Part shown: piece after piece, positions 34,141 to 46,159 of the stretch
Layout of the letters: each line of letters begins with the position of its first letter
How positions within the stretch are numbered: position 1 is the stretch's first letter
Assembly: GCA_006176705.1 (NCBI GenBank)
Contig: QRFJ01000755.1
Coordinates: forward strand, 620,001-684,000
DNA from: Cocos nucifera
Lineage: Eukaryota; Streptophyta; Magnoliopsida; Arecales; Arecaceae
DNA: 64,000 nucleotides
Direction: 5' to 3'
Notes under the pieces: generated by a model
Seen by the model: only the letters and a program-made list of their open reading frames with translations
Databases searched by the model: none
What the model was told of the DNA's origin: nothing
Translations under genes and position numbers: made by a program

Positions 34141-36412
34141 TGAAGGAAAAACTAGTTTTCTTACCACAGGATTGATTAGATCTAATCAGATCTGTAGTGA
34201 AATTTCAAAAATTTTTCTACAAAATTTGATAAGATATGAGAGTTCTCAGATTTGATCTATATGATTTGATATTAAAAATAAAATTAAAATAAATTTTGTA
34301 ACAACTATTATTACCTAAGATTGGGTTAATGCTTTACCCTACCGATGATTTGACAGCACTTGAGATTCTGGATCTATCTACGCACATGCCCGACCTCCAT
34401 AGTAGTCCACTCGGGCTAGTTCTGGATGCCTTCTCCTACTAGATTTGATCATCAAAAATCAGATATGATATGTAGAGCCTTCAAAAATAATCTCGAAGGC
34501 AGCGCATTCATCTCTTGACAGGGATCTTCCTGACTTGATATTTATGATAGCTACTCTCAACCTTTGATCGCTGAAATGCCCAACTCCTTAGGCATGGAGA
34601 AGAGAGAGGGGATCTAGAAGAGAGGTGTGGGAGATAGTGGGAGAGGCAGGACTTCACCGTAGATCAATTGGAATGCATAAACACTTTGCACAATGCCCTA
34701 TTTATAGACCAACTCAGGAGTCCCTTTGCATATGACTTTGAACAGGTCAAAGCCAACATGCAGAAGGACTCTCCCATGATCTCCACACCCACACCCATTT
34801 TTTTTCAAATTTTTGTTGCATAAAAATATAGGAAAAATGGAATGGAATAAAGAATAAGAAGAGTAGATGGTGCAAGGGACTAATCTCTTAGTGTTTTGTT
34901 CTCAACAAAACACTTCCACGCCAATCTTCAAGGGGTGCATGTCATATGGGGCATGCATCCTTAATTCTCACATAAATCCCAAGGGAAAGTGTGCCCCTAA
35001 AGAGTCTCCAAAAGGTGCACGCCCCTCCCCTTTCATTCCTGCAACAACCGGGTCAAATGACCCTTGTCCTAACATCCTTTGGTTATTTTAGGACAAGCTT
35101 TGGTTTTATCAGGACAAGCCCTAATCTCATCAGGACAAGATCTTATCTGACTAGGACAAGCTCTAATTAGACCAAGACACATCATACAGGATTTTTGGAT
35201 GAGTCAAATCTAATTTAACTTAGTCAAGATGAACCAAAATGACTTATATAGAAGGAGAATGTTAGGCTCAATCGTGTGCTAACATGATTTTTTTGAACCT
35301 AGTTGGATCTAATCCAAATCAATCAAACTAGATTAGTCCAATTGATGATATCCAGATTCAAACTCTTATTTATGTGATCCAGTTAGATTTAGTTCCATAT
35401 GGTAATGAGGCATGTCATGATCTCTATCATCGATATCATTGAAATATCTTTTGATGGACCAAAACTCTTTCGATTCATCCAATTACAATGATCGATCGTC
35501 AAGACCATTCTAATTGATCCCAAAATTGACCAATGACACCTAGCCATATATGGTGGCAATCCATCAAAATTGAATATGAACCTCTTGGTGCAGCTATCCG
35601 TGTGATTGGATTCTTCTATCATGAGCCCTGACAGGATTAGGGTTAAGGTAAACTCGTCAAACCTAATATCCCATCATATGATTGAATCATTCGATTCGAG
35701 TCCATTATAAAATTATAATATTTTTTTTTTATTATTTCACATTGCCATGGCCATGGGCTTAAGAACTCGATCTCATGATCATCATAGGACTACTCCTCCT
35801 CTACCAAGGTAGATAGATCCCGTATTAGTGTGATCCAATTTCTACAATGAACATGCTATAGCCAACATACACCTTAGGATTTTGAATGGCTAGGAGATCG
35901 AGTTATAGTGTAGCCAAACTATAACACACTCAAGATAAACTATTGATGCACCTCCAATCAAAGAATCAGACACATGACTGCAATATCGAGCTTAGTTATC
36001 GATGAGAAGGTAGACTCCCTTATGATTGCTCAAGATGGTCATGCTCAGTGCTCTCATTCTCAATGAGTATCTATACTCTCAATTCGATATCTCCAGATTA
36101 TAGACTCAAGACTCATCTATCCTAGAAAAGTAATCATACATTGATCTTTCAGATCGATCACCATCCTCATGATGATTCAATGGTCGGAAGTAGTTTATGA
36201 GTTAATTATGAAAATATATGTCTTAAATTTTTAATTCTTGAGAATATACATTATCATACCTGTTAACTCAAAGGATGTGTCATAGATACTTTATACACAA
36301 TATGATAAAAGAAAATAATTTTTTATTAATTTTTAAGTTAAATTATAAAAATATACTTAAAATGTGTATTACAAGTGTCAACCAATCTAGCTTCTAGGAT
36401 ACACATCTAACA
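34141..36412 (-). repeat. 5' LTR of element D (2272 bp)
   Basis: On the minus strand it runs from TGTTAGATGTG to CCTTCA. It has a TATA-like CTATAAATAGGGC near 34696. It is followed on the plus strand by GTAAA, the second target copy. Confidence 0.92.
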
Positions 36413-36576
36413 GTAAATAGATCTACAAAAAAAAAGTAGGTGTAGATGATAAGGTAGAGACCTATAAAGCTAGGCTTGTGGCCAAAAGTTATAGTCAGTG
36501 CAAAGGCATTGACTATTAGGATACCTTTTTTTGGCCATGCTTAAATCGATCCATATATTACTTGCCATTGTAGCTT
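36413..36576 (+). pseudogene. RT fragment of element B right of D
   Basis: After the duplicated GTAAA the RT of B continues with 'VETYKARLVAKSYSQCKGIDY', a stop, 'DTFF', and stops near 36575. There it is fused to LTR sequence, which corresponds to loss of everything from the middle of RT to inside the 3' LTR. Confidence 0.87.
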
Positions 36577-36905
36577 AGATCCAACTTTGAATAAGAAGAA
36601 TCTGAATCAAGAATCCAAGCTAATCCTGAGTGGATATCTGTAGAGGTTGGATGCTTGTGTGGCTATGATAGAACTTATTCTTCTTCTAGATTTAGAGAAG
36701 AAAAAGTGAAATAGGTATGTGATTTGATCATAGGTTTTTAATTAAAAATTATAATCATAATATTTTATGCATGAACTAGATCTTTAGGTGCTTTGATTTG
36801 ATCTTTGCTTGCTTTGATTAAAATGGATTTAATTACTTCTTCCACTGTAATCCAAATTTCAAAAGGATTTTGAAATTCATAAGCGTGAGCACCTACGAAA
36901 ATCTA
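36577..36905 (+). repeat. End of the 3' LTR of element B
   Basis: It aligns along its whole length with about 10960-11291, the end of the 5' LTR, with roughly 10-15% differences and small indels. Gypsy gag sequence starts directly after it. Confidence 0.88.
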
Positions 36906-36909
36906 ATAA

Positions 36910-37960
36910 GAACTATGATGGGACAACTGACCTCGTCAACCTTATGAAATCTTTTAAGACTATGATGCTCATCCATGGAGTACTAGATGCCATCCTATGC
37001 TGAGCCTTTCCATCAACTCTGAAAGGTGCAACTCGGTATTGGTACTTAAATTTAAAGCCTCAAAGTATTTTTTCCTTCGAGCAGCTGGATCATGAGTTTA
37101 TGGCCCACTTTGTAAGCAGCCAAAGACAATAAAAGGGATTGAGCTCTCACACAAACATCAAATAAAGGGAAGAAAAGTCCATCCAAGATTATGTCAGTTG
37201 CTTCAATGTGACTGCTCTTGAGGTCCATAACCTGGACCAGTCTGTTGCAATGACTGTCCTGAAATGTGATCTTTAGAAAAACAACCTCCTCTCTTATTAG
37301 AGAAGAAATACCCCTAAGACTTTGTTAACATGCTAACTCGAGTAGATAAATATGCATACACCAAAGAGGCCTTTAAATTGCATGATGCAGAAGGGTGTAA
37401 GGAGGGAGAATCTAGCAGGGCCGCTTTGGAGTGGAGAGATTAGAAGGAAGGATCTCGGCATTCTAGAACTCCACCTCGACACCAAAGATCTTAGACCTCA
37501 CCTCAGAATCACTGATCTCGAAGTTCAAATGAGAGGGCCCGATGAATATCTCTCTCGAGAATGTTCACAAATTATACTCCTCTGAATGCTCCCAAAATGC
37601 AAGTACTAATGGAGATAATGGAGTAGCTACCAAGGGTAGAGAAGATGTGATCTAATCCAAATTGGCGTAATCCTAACAAGTTCTGCCTTTACCACCATGA
37701 CCATAGTAATGACACAGAAGAATGCATCCAACTCTAAGATGAAATCAAGAAGTTGATATAGCATGGTTGTTTGGATCAATTTATCCGATGACATTAGGAA
37801 AGGCATGAGGATCGACTAAGAGAGCACAGGCAACCAAAGCCACCTCAATAGGAAGAACCCTTGAAAAATCGACCCCTAGTAGGAATATACACAATAGTTG
37901 GGGGGCATCAGAGTAGCGGAGCTAGTAGATCGGGGGAGTTCATTAAGAGGCAATGAACTA
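36910..37960 (+). pseudogene. gag, element E (Gypsy, partial)
   Basis: The piece begins abruptly with 'YDGTTDLVNLMKSFKTMML', the middle of a Retrotrans_gag domain, and continues 'FPSTLKGATRYWYLNLKP', 'SFEQLDHEFMAHFVSS' and 'SIQDYVSCFN'. The C-terminal part has 'YTPLNAPKMQVLMEI' and a CX2H-type motif ('FCLYHHDHSNDTEEC' near 37680), the form found in Tat gag. Several stops interrupt it. The open frame 37352-37585 is one piece of it. Confidence 0.83.
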
Positions 37961-37990
37961 AAGAATCGATAGCTTTTATTGAATAAAATG

Positions 37991-37995
37991 CCGAA
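37991..37995. repeat. Target site duplication of element F, left copy
   Basis: CCGAA stands immediately before the LTR start. The identical copy at 47574-47578 follows the 3' LTR. Removing F rejoins gag and protease of E in one frame. Confidence 0.9.
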
Positions 37996-39412
37996 TGTTG
38001 TTCCAAGAATTGATTTTGATGATTACAAAATATTTGAGGGGATACTAATAATTTTGGTTTGAAAAAAGATCAATTATGTTTTAGGTTCAATAAGAAATTT
38101 CAAGTTTACTAAAGAAAGATGATGAGGGATAAAATCATAAATTTTATAAAGTTAGAGAAAATATATTTTGAAAATCTCAACAACAAGCCTAGAAGATTTT
38201 TGATCTATTGAAGGCAGTTTTATAAATTTTGGATGCACAATTTGAAAGAAAATCAGGAGGAAAGATGATGAAAGATAAAATTATAAATTTTATAAAGTTG
38301 AAAAAATCTATTTTGGAAGTCTTAAGAATAAGTCTAGAATATTTCTGATCTATTGGAGATAGTTTCATGAATTTTGAATGCATATTTTTGGAGAAAATCA
38401 AATTTGAAGAAAATGATCAACCCCTAGATCATCCCTTGCTGAAACAGGCTGTTTGGCATGCTGTTTCTGTGCCAGAGGGTCAACCTCTACTGTTCTAAAG
38501 GTCAAAAATATAGAAAATGAATTTTTTTGATTTCTATCACAGAGGTTGACCTTAAGATCGACCCTTATAATAGAGGTCGACCCTAGGATTGACCCCTACA
38601 ATAGAAAACTCTGCAATGGCTATTTTTTGGTCCGTTTTGGCTACATTTAATATATTTTTAAAGCTCTCCAATGGCTCAAAACCTATCTAGATTTTTTTCT
38701 AATACTTATTGAACATATAAAGACTTAAAAAGGAGGAAAGAAAAGAAGAGATTCAAGCACTCATTTCAGTCCTAAACAAAAAATCCTCTTCAAGCAAAGA
38801 AGCTTTCATTTCAAATTTACCAACCCCTCAAAAGCTTATTCAAGTCTTCAACAATTTTAAGAAAAATTAAAAAAAGCTTCTTCCTTAATTGTGTAAAATA
38901 TTCTTAACATTTTATTTGCTCATTAAAGGAGCTAACTTTGTATTTTATTATTATTAACACTCATACTCTATTTTATTATTTTGATTTAAGTTTTGGAGGT
39001 TTCAAAACTTGGAAAGATTAATCTGAACCTTGAATCGAATTGTATTGGATTGACTTGTACCCAAGAAATAAGTGTTCTAGCTTGAGATAGCTAGGGTCGG
39101 AGGTACCGACGTTATATTCTAGTTGAATATGTTTAGTGGATTTGAATTTTCAAGTAGGAGCTTGGAGAGTAGATGTAGGTGTAAGGTTGGTACCAAACCA
39201 CTATAAATCTTACTTGTTTGTGATGTGCTTGCTCTCTTTCTATCCTTATTTTGTTAAATACTTATTCTCTTACTATTTATCTTTTCACCTTACTTAAATC
39301 ATCCACCTCATACAAATTGCATATCATCACATTTTCTTTGTTATTCTAATTTAGCTTTAAAATTTTAAAAATCTAATTCACCCTTCATCTTAGCTTACAT
39401 AGCTGGGCAACA
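37996..39412 (+). repeat. 5' LTR of element F (1417 bp)
   Basis: It runs from TGTTGTTCCAAGAATTG to CTGGGCAACA and matches 46160-47573. Between about 38540 and 38610 it holds repeats of GAGGTCGACC type. The end is the same as that of element A. Confidence 0.92.
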
Positions 39413-39414
39413 AG

Positions 39415-39426
39415 TAGTATCAGAGT
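39415..39426 (+). promoter_or_regulatory. Degenerate primer binding site, element F
   Basis: TAGTATCAGAGT differs from TGGTATCAGAGC at two positions, both G-to-A or C-to-T changes. It lies two bases after the LTR. Confidence 0.75.
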
Positions 39427-39486
39427 AGGTTCTTTGTTATTAGTTGTTTGACTTAACCATCAAGAGCCAAAGATCTTAGAAATCTA

Positions 39487-40920
39487 AAATAAAATATTTT
39501 TTTAATGATGAACATTTTATAGATAGACCCTCATTGTTTGATGACTCAAATTATACTTATTAAAAATCTAGGATAAAAATATTCATTCAAGCATATGACT
39601 ATAATTTATGAAAAATTATAATCAATGGCCTATACACACCCAATGCATCAATTTATGATAAAGAAATGATTCAAATAAATGCTAAAGCAATGAATTTATT
39701 TTATTATTCATTAGACATAAATATTTTTAATATAATTTTTTTTATATAATTCAGCAAATCAAATATGAAAGAAATTAGAAACTATTTTTGAGAAAGCAAA
39801 TCAAAGAGAAACATCAAGCTTCCAAGAAGAAAAGAAAACTCACCCCAACTTATGCCTCATGGTGCATGAGGATAAAAAGAAAAAGAAAAGAAAAAAATAA
39901 AAGAAAAAGAAAGCATTGATTAAGGGAGAGTAAAGCAAAAAAAAGAAGAATGAAAACGAGGAGAAATGTATAGAAAGTTATTGCCTCATGGCTCAAAATG
40001 ATGAGATATATCATGAACATTCCTCTTAATTTATTTTTAATGAATTATATGAAGCCTTCAATGAGTTAATGGATGAACATAAAAAGATAAGGCTATAGAA
40101 TAAAGAACTTAAAAATTTTAATCTATCTTTAGTTGAAGAAAAAAATAAAATTTTGAGTGAAAAAGAAGATCTATTAAAAAATATAAATAACATGGCCAAA
40201 GAAAAGGAAGACTTTTTGAAATAAATTGAAACGTTAACTAAGGAAAAGAAAAATCTTACAAAATTTGAAAAATTTCTAGTTAAAGAAAAAGATAAACTTG
40301 TGACATCACAAAAATCTTTAATAAAAGAAAAAAAAAGTTTTTGATTTCTAAAAAATCTCTTTTGAAAGAAAATATAGAGCTTAAGAAGAAAAATAATATT
40401 TTAAAATCCTTCTTAAAAGAAAATAAAAATCTTTTAAATGAAAAGAAAGAAATCTTGGTAGAAAATTAAAAATTAAGAAGAGAAGTTAAGGTTTTAAAAC
40501 TTATTGTTGAAAAATTTATAATTAGCTTTCAAAATCTCTAATCTATGGTAAAAACCAATGGGGTTGTTTTCAATAGAGTAGAAATTGGTTCTAATATATC
40601 AAAAAAATAGCAAAATACTAAAAATATTTTCATAAGAGTATCAACTAAAGATCATACTATTAAGTGCTTTAAATGTAATCAAATTGGCCATAAAATTTGG
40701 AACTGTAATTTTAAAAGAATTGGCCAAATCTTGGTTAAATAAATTTGGATTCCAAAGAAAATCTTGAATACTAACTCCTATGAACCCAAGATGACTTGGA
40801 TACCAAAAATCAATAAATGATTTTGCAGGTGTACCAAGGATCCGAATGAAATGAAAGAAATAAATTTTTATGGATGCCTTAGAAATGAAAAGAGATGGTT
40901 ATTGATGCATGGTATAATCT
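39487..40920 (+). pseudogene. gag, element F (SIRE-type)
   Basis: The N-terminal part near 39487-39640 reads 'IFFNDEHFIDRPSLFDDSNYTY', with the expected Trp replaced by a stop, then 'FIQAYDY'. A Lys/Glu-rich, coiled-coil middle (39780-40560) has stops. The zinc knuckle CFKCNQIGHKIWNC near 40667-40709 is intact CCHC, unlike A. 'WIPKKILNTNSYEPKMTWIPK', the usual gag-protease border of SIRE elements, follows. The sequence loses homology near 40920, just where the protease active site should stand. Confidence 0.8.
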
Positions 40921-41842
40921 AAACTTTTTCTCACATCATAAGATCAATAATTATTAAAGTTATTTTAATTAAATTTATTGACTTTAATATAATTTTATAT
41001 TATATTTACTTGCTTAAATTTTTTTTATATATTAGCAAGATTAGGATGATTGATTGATTTTGATAATTTGAATACTTTAATTTTAAAGATCAATATGCTC
41101 TCCTCTATAAGTATCATATTATGATATGAATTGAAATTATCTTAAAATTTAACATGATATAATAGCTTCTTCATATCAATTTTACAATTGGTAAACTTAA
41201 ATTAAAAGAGGTTTAATTGGATATGAATATTTTTAAGTTATTGAACATACAATTAAAACTATGTTTAATATTCTCCCATAAAATGATAAATTATTAAAAT
41301 TTTAATAAAGATTTTGTATGAAATAAAGTACTTGATGAGTCCCTAAGGATTTGAATTACATTGCATATTAGCTTATTCCTACGGATTTGAAATTTCATAG
41401 TTCAACCAAAACTCATAGAGCCTATATCTAGATGTTCTTTTATATGAGTTCCTTGACTTGATAATCTTGCCCTCATGATTGATTAATTCTTGATCCTCCA
41501 ATTTAACTTGAATATCTTTCTTGATCATCAATTTAATTGCCTATTGATTCTTATTCAACTTGATTAAATTTTCTTGAATTAAAAACTACTTGATCTATTT
41601 TCTACTTCGAGGAGCCGACTCCCAGTTTCATTGGAGTCGACCTCTCTTCAGGAGCCGACTCTTGATTTAGTAGGAGTTGACCTTTTTTTTTTGGGGATTA
41701 GTTCTTCTATTTGAAAATATTCTAAGGCTCTATCATTCCATTATCAATTTTCTCAAGCCATAATTTTTTTCAAACCTCTTTCCCACTAAAATTAGACCTT
41801 TTCTCTCTAGTTCTATTCTAATCTTGTAGTCCTTGCTCTCCA
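40921..41842. other. AT-rich spacer in element F with TCGA-palindrome block
   Basis: No protease, integrase or RT sequence is present. At about 41608-41692 GGAGCCGACTC and GGAGTCGACCTC units repeat, similar in type and position (just before the next ORF) to the block at 3508-3595 in A. Confidence 0.6.
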
Positions 41843-42502
41843 ATGGCACCTCGAAAGCATTTTGTCCAAAGAAAGAGAAAGTCTATTTTCCAAAGTGAGA
41901 TGTACAGATTGAGATAAATGTTAATAGCATTGGATGCACGCTACAGACCAGTAGAAGCACCTCGAATTATCTCAAGCAACTACACATTTAAGATTTGTAT
42001 TTGATCGAGATGATGATTGAGGATATTGAGGATATCAGCTCTCATGCTATAGTAGATGATGATGATGAAACTTCTATAGCAGAGCCTATTGCAGTACATA
42101 TCAGGACAAGAAGCTAGCAGAGTAGCATGAACAAATGAGACAGCTTCACTTTTACAGACTAGATATCCAAATACTAGCTTATAATTACCTAATAGACTGG
42201 ATGAGGATGCATTTATAGAGAGACTCTCTATCAAGATCATAGTGTCAGTCCATGCATAGCTTTGAAGGTACATATCAGAGCCACACCGAATGAGATGAGA
42301 TCAGATGGAGGTATTATCATTGGTCAGAGATGAGTTAGAGAAATTAATTCGAGCACTCACTACAGTGAGAGAGGATATTCGCTATTGGGCCCAGTCATTT
42401 GAAGATATTAGACTAATAAGAGAAAATATTATTGAAATATTAAAAAAATTATTTTTATCAATTGATGCACTCTTGTTGTTTTGGTTATTTGATTTCCTTT
42501 AG
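41843..42502 (+). pseudogene. Short post-gag ORF of element F
   Basis: ATG 41843 opens 'APRKHFVQRKRKSIFQSEMY', followed by stops. An open piece at 42305-42502 encodes a charged, heptad-like segment ('VRDELEKLIRALTTVREDI'). Its place after the palindrome block and its coiled-coil end resemble the post-pol ORF of A, but I cannot show sequence homology. A remnant of the same gene is my preferred reading; function unknown. Confidence 0.45.
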
Positions 42503-45500
42503 AGAAATCATTTCTATTTTATCTTTTATTCAATCATACTTTGCATGATTTGATCCTATCATGATTTTTTAATAATTAATTGGTATCAAGCTGAATCTTA
42601 AAAAATATTTTACTTCAAATAAAAATCCTAGATAAATAATTTTTGAATCTCATGAAAAATCATTAATAGGCATTTATTTATTTTTTGACTTGTTGGTTCA
42701 CTTATACTTGAGCTTTCATGTGATCTTGTTTATTCATGTTTTGCATTGGTATCAAAGAATTCATTCTTAAGTGAAGTTTTATAATTGGTATCAAATAGAT
42801 TTTTCTACCTTACACTCCATTGCCTTTTTTCGATAAAAAAAGAAATATTTCATCTCGAATCTGGTTTTACATAGCTTATATGATATCTTTTGAGATAAAT
42901 TCAGAGAATTTCACATCTTTTCTAAACTAAATTGAGTGATATTTTTAAAAAAAGAAAGATCTAAATTTAAATAGTAAATCTCCCTATAATTTATTTGCAT
43001 AGTTTATTAGTATCAATTTAAAATAACTTATTAAAATAATTTGATCTGAACATAATGGATTCATCTTTTTTAATAAAAAAACTAAAATAATTGGTATCAA
43101 ATTTTATCATCTTGTACTCCATCTTTTGATAAAAAAAAAGAAAAGGGAGAAAAGAATGCTTTATCTCAAATCTAAGATTGCACAACCATATTTTAATATA
43201 ATAATATTTGAGATAAATTACGAATGTTTGATATCTTTTCTGAACTCAATGTATAATATTTTTTGAGAAAAAAATATTTTCTTAAAAAATAATTATTAAA
43301 AAAATTAAACAAATCTTTTTATGATAATATATCCAAATTTCCATCTTAAAAGAATCTATTTATCTTGGATTTTTAAAGCTTAAAGTTATTTCTTAGATAA
43401 ATTTAAAAAGCATTTTTTTTGAATCTATAGTTTTAAGAAAAAATATAATATTAAAATTATACTTTCTAAATGAGAAAAAATATTTCTTAAACTAAATCTT
43501 ATTTAATTTTTGGTTGAGTTATGCCAAAAGAAATAATTTTTTAAACTTGAAAAGAAATCACTTATATTGCTTGATTTGTTTATCTTTAATTTAAGCATTC
43601 ATATATTTTTTAACTTATCGATTCATACTTTGATTGATTTGATTGTGTCATTATTTTTTAATGATCAATGAATATTTTAAAAATACTTTACATCAATTGA
43701 TCATTTTGATGTTATCATGATTGAAGACATCCTATTGTAAATATTTTATTTTAAAATTAATGATAGTAAAATTTTTATTAAAAAAAAGATTTACTGTATC
43801 ATGATTATGATTGATTATTTGATTGATGGTTGATTATTTGAAACTCAATATGCTTATTTTAAAATAAATGCAATAGAGAAAGAAAATACTAAAAAATTAA
43901 TTTAATCTTAAAAGATTATTTAATTAAAAATACTTTTATTTACAAAAGTAAAAGGAAGAATTCATTTAAGATGAATTAGTTACAAAATTGGTATCAATCA
44001 AATTTAAAAATCTAAGCTTAAAAGTCAAATTTGTATTAGTTAAAGATTAATGTGGTATCAATTAATACTACTTAACTTGAAAGAAAAAAGAAAAGAATAA
44101 ATTTAAAAATATTATGTGATGAATTTTATGGTATTTACTTTTGAAAATAGGAGGAGAGACATTTGTTGTAAATTGATATTAAAAATATCGATATTAATCT
44201 CAAATTCTCAATTATTTATCTTATAATTATTTTAAATTTATACTTTATTTCAATTGATTTCAAACTCTCAATCAAATGCCTCATAGCCTTTTCAATTTAT
44301 GCTTTCATATGTTTATTCAATTTGATTTATTTGATTTAAAGTGCTATTAATTTAAATTAGTATCAGACAAATAAATTATTTTCAAATATTAAAACTTATT
44401 TAAAGTGATATTATTCATATGCTGATTTCATGATTTAATTTTTCTGAATATTCTTAATATTCTTGGAGTTGAATTGAATTAAAAACTCTTCTTACTCCTA
44501 GAAATAAATTTATAAAATTTTTAATATACAATATAAGATCTTTATAAAATTATTTTCAGCTTTGATACTATCTTTCATACTCTTTCGATGCATATATTTT
44601 CAAAGTTTAATTGACCAAAATTTTTTGAAAAAAATAAAAAATATATATTAAAATTGGTATCAAAATTTTTTCATGTTATACTTATTTTATTTAAAAATTT
44701 TTATTTTTTAAAATTAAATTAAAAATCTAAATTGATGATATCAAATAGAAATTTGATATCAAAAATACTTTTCTTGATATCAAATGTGCTGAAATATTTT
44801 GAAAAGCTCTATCCCTTAATATTGACTTGAAAAATTTGAATTAAAACTTTTTAGAAAGGAGGAGAGTGATATCAATACAAATTTGATATCAAGCATATTT
44901 ATTTTTATATTAAATATCCCATGAAATTTAAATTTAATATCCTCTTAAAATCAAATCAAAATTTTTTAAATTTAATATATATATTTTGAATTTCAATTGA
45001 TTTTGATGATATATTTCAATGATTTGTTTGATTCATAAGAAAAAAATATGTTATGCTTAATCTCTTTGTTCAAAATTTTGAAAAGCTCTATTCCTCTTAA
45101 AGCTTAAAAAATAGATATATTTAAAAATCTAATTATAAAAGTTATAATTATTTAATAAGGGGGAGAGCCTTTGATATTTGAATTCAAGCAAATTTCTGAA
45201 AGAAAAGCGATGTTTTAAGCATGTTTTAAATTCAAAGATAAGTTTTCAAAAGAAAAATGATTTATTTGACTTTATTTTTTGAATTTGATACACTTCTTAT
45301 TTGATACACTCCTATATCTTATTGATTTTAATGGTTTTCTTAATCCTTCCCATATGCTTTTTAATGATTATCAAAAATAGGAAGAGGAATGTTAATTATA
45401 TGCTTAATAAATTGATGCTTAAAATACTGATGCTTGAAATCTTAATACTCATTGATTTGAATTGAGACATTATAGTATAAAAAAATATGTAATAAACTAA

Positions 45501-46145
45501 AGATAAATTAAGAATATTCATGAGGTATGCATTCATATATTTAAATTAATTACTTTATGATATATTGATCAATTTTGATTATATGTGGTGCTTATTTTGT
45601 ATGGCTAACTATTTATACTTCTGATATATAATGTAAACTTCTTATTACATCTTTATGTATTTTGGCTAGAACTATTTACTTGATGTGTGACTCTTATGTA
45701 TTTTAAATATTGGCATCTTATTTTATCTTGAATATGGATTATGTTTATCACATATAATATCAATTATATTATGAATGATCTTTTAAGGAGTAGGTTCTTC
45801 CTTCTTATTAGAAAGAGGGAGTAAATTTTATTCAAAATAAGAAAAGCATAATTTTTTTTCTTAATTGATGATGTTAAAAAGGGGGAGTAGAGAAATAAAA
45901 ATGGGCAATAAGCAAAATTATGAAAAATTATCAAAGCCAATTGGGTAATAAGCAAATGTGTCAAGAAAAATTGTCAAAGAAAATAATCTTATAAGCAATC
46001 TTCAAACTTCAAACTACTCATGATGCATTTTATTCCAATGATTGACTTTAATATTTAAGTGATGTATCTTTGTAAATTTAAAATTTTTAATCAATGCTTC
46101 ATATATGTTATATTTTTGCTTATGCTCAAGTATTTTGTCAGCATC
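42503..46145. repeat. AT-rich 3.6-kb non-coding interior of element F with repeats
   Basis: No gene is visible. A unit of about 306 bp occurs twice in diverged tandem (from about 42787 and 43093). Both contain GGTATCAAAT, CTCCAT, a TTTTGATAAAAAAA-like run, then TTTGAGATAAATT and ATCTTTTCTGAACTCA-type text. ATTGGTATCAAA or close variants recur near 42582, 42748, 42785, 43093, 43990, 44049 and 44655. GATATCAAAT-type variants cluster at 44745-44890. Confidence 0.6.
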
Positions 46146-46159
46146 AAAAAGAAAGAGAT
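46146..46159 (+). other. Polypurine tract, element F
   Basis: AAAAAGAAAGAGAT lies directly before the TGTTATTCC start of the 3' LTR. Confidence 0.85.

Larger units (their letters stand above)
26203..36412 (-). mobile_element. Element D: Angela/Tork-like Copia retrotransposon, decayed (10,210 bp)
   Basis: It is a minus-strand relative of C. LTRs lie at 34141-36412 (5') and 26203-28475 (3'), a tRNA-Met primer site is at 34127-34138, and a GTAAA target duplication lies on both sides within the RT of element B. The LTRs differ far more than those of C (visibly near one base in ten), so D is older. All domains are present in order but full of stops and frameshifts. RNase H is more complete than in C. 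Confidence 0.93.
9903..36906 (+). mobile_element. Element B: Angela/Tork-like Copia element, dispersed in pieces around A, X/C and D
   Basis: The pieces in order are part of the 5' LTR (9903-11291), leader, gag, protease, integrase and the start of RT (11292-15345), a short RT piece (about 26166-26202), a further RT piece (36413-36576) and the end of an LTR (36577-36905). Joining across D is exact because the five bases GTAAA are duplicated on each side. Joining across X lacks about 36 bases relative to element C. The start of the 5' LTR lies beyond element A, outside the window. The middle of RT, RNase H and most of the 3' LTR have been deleted. Confidence 0.85.
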
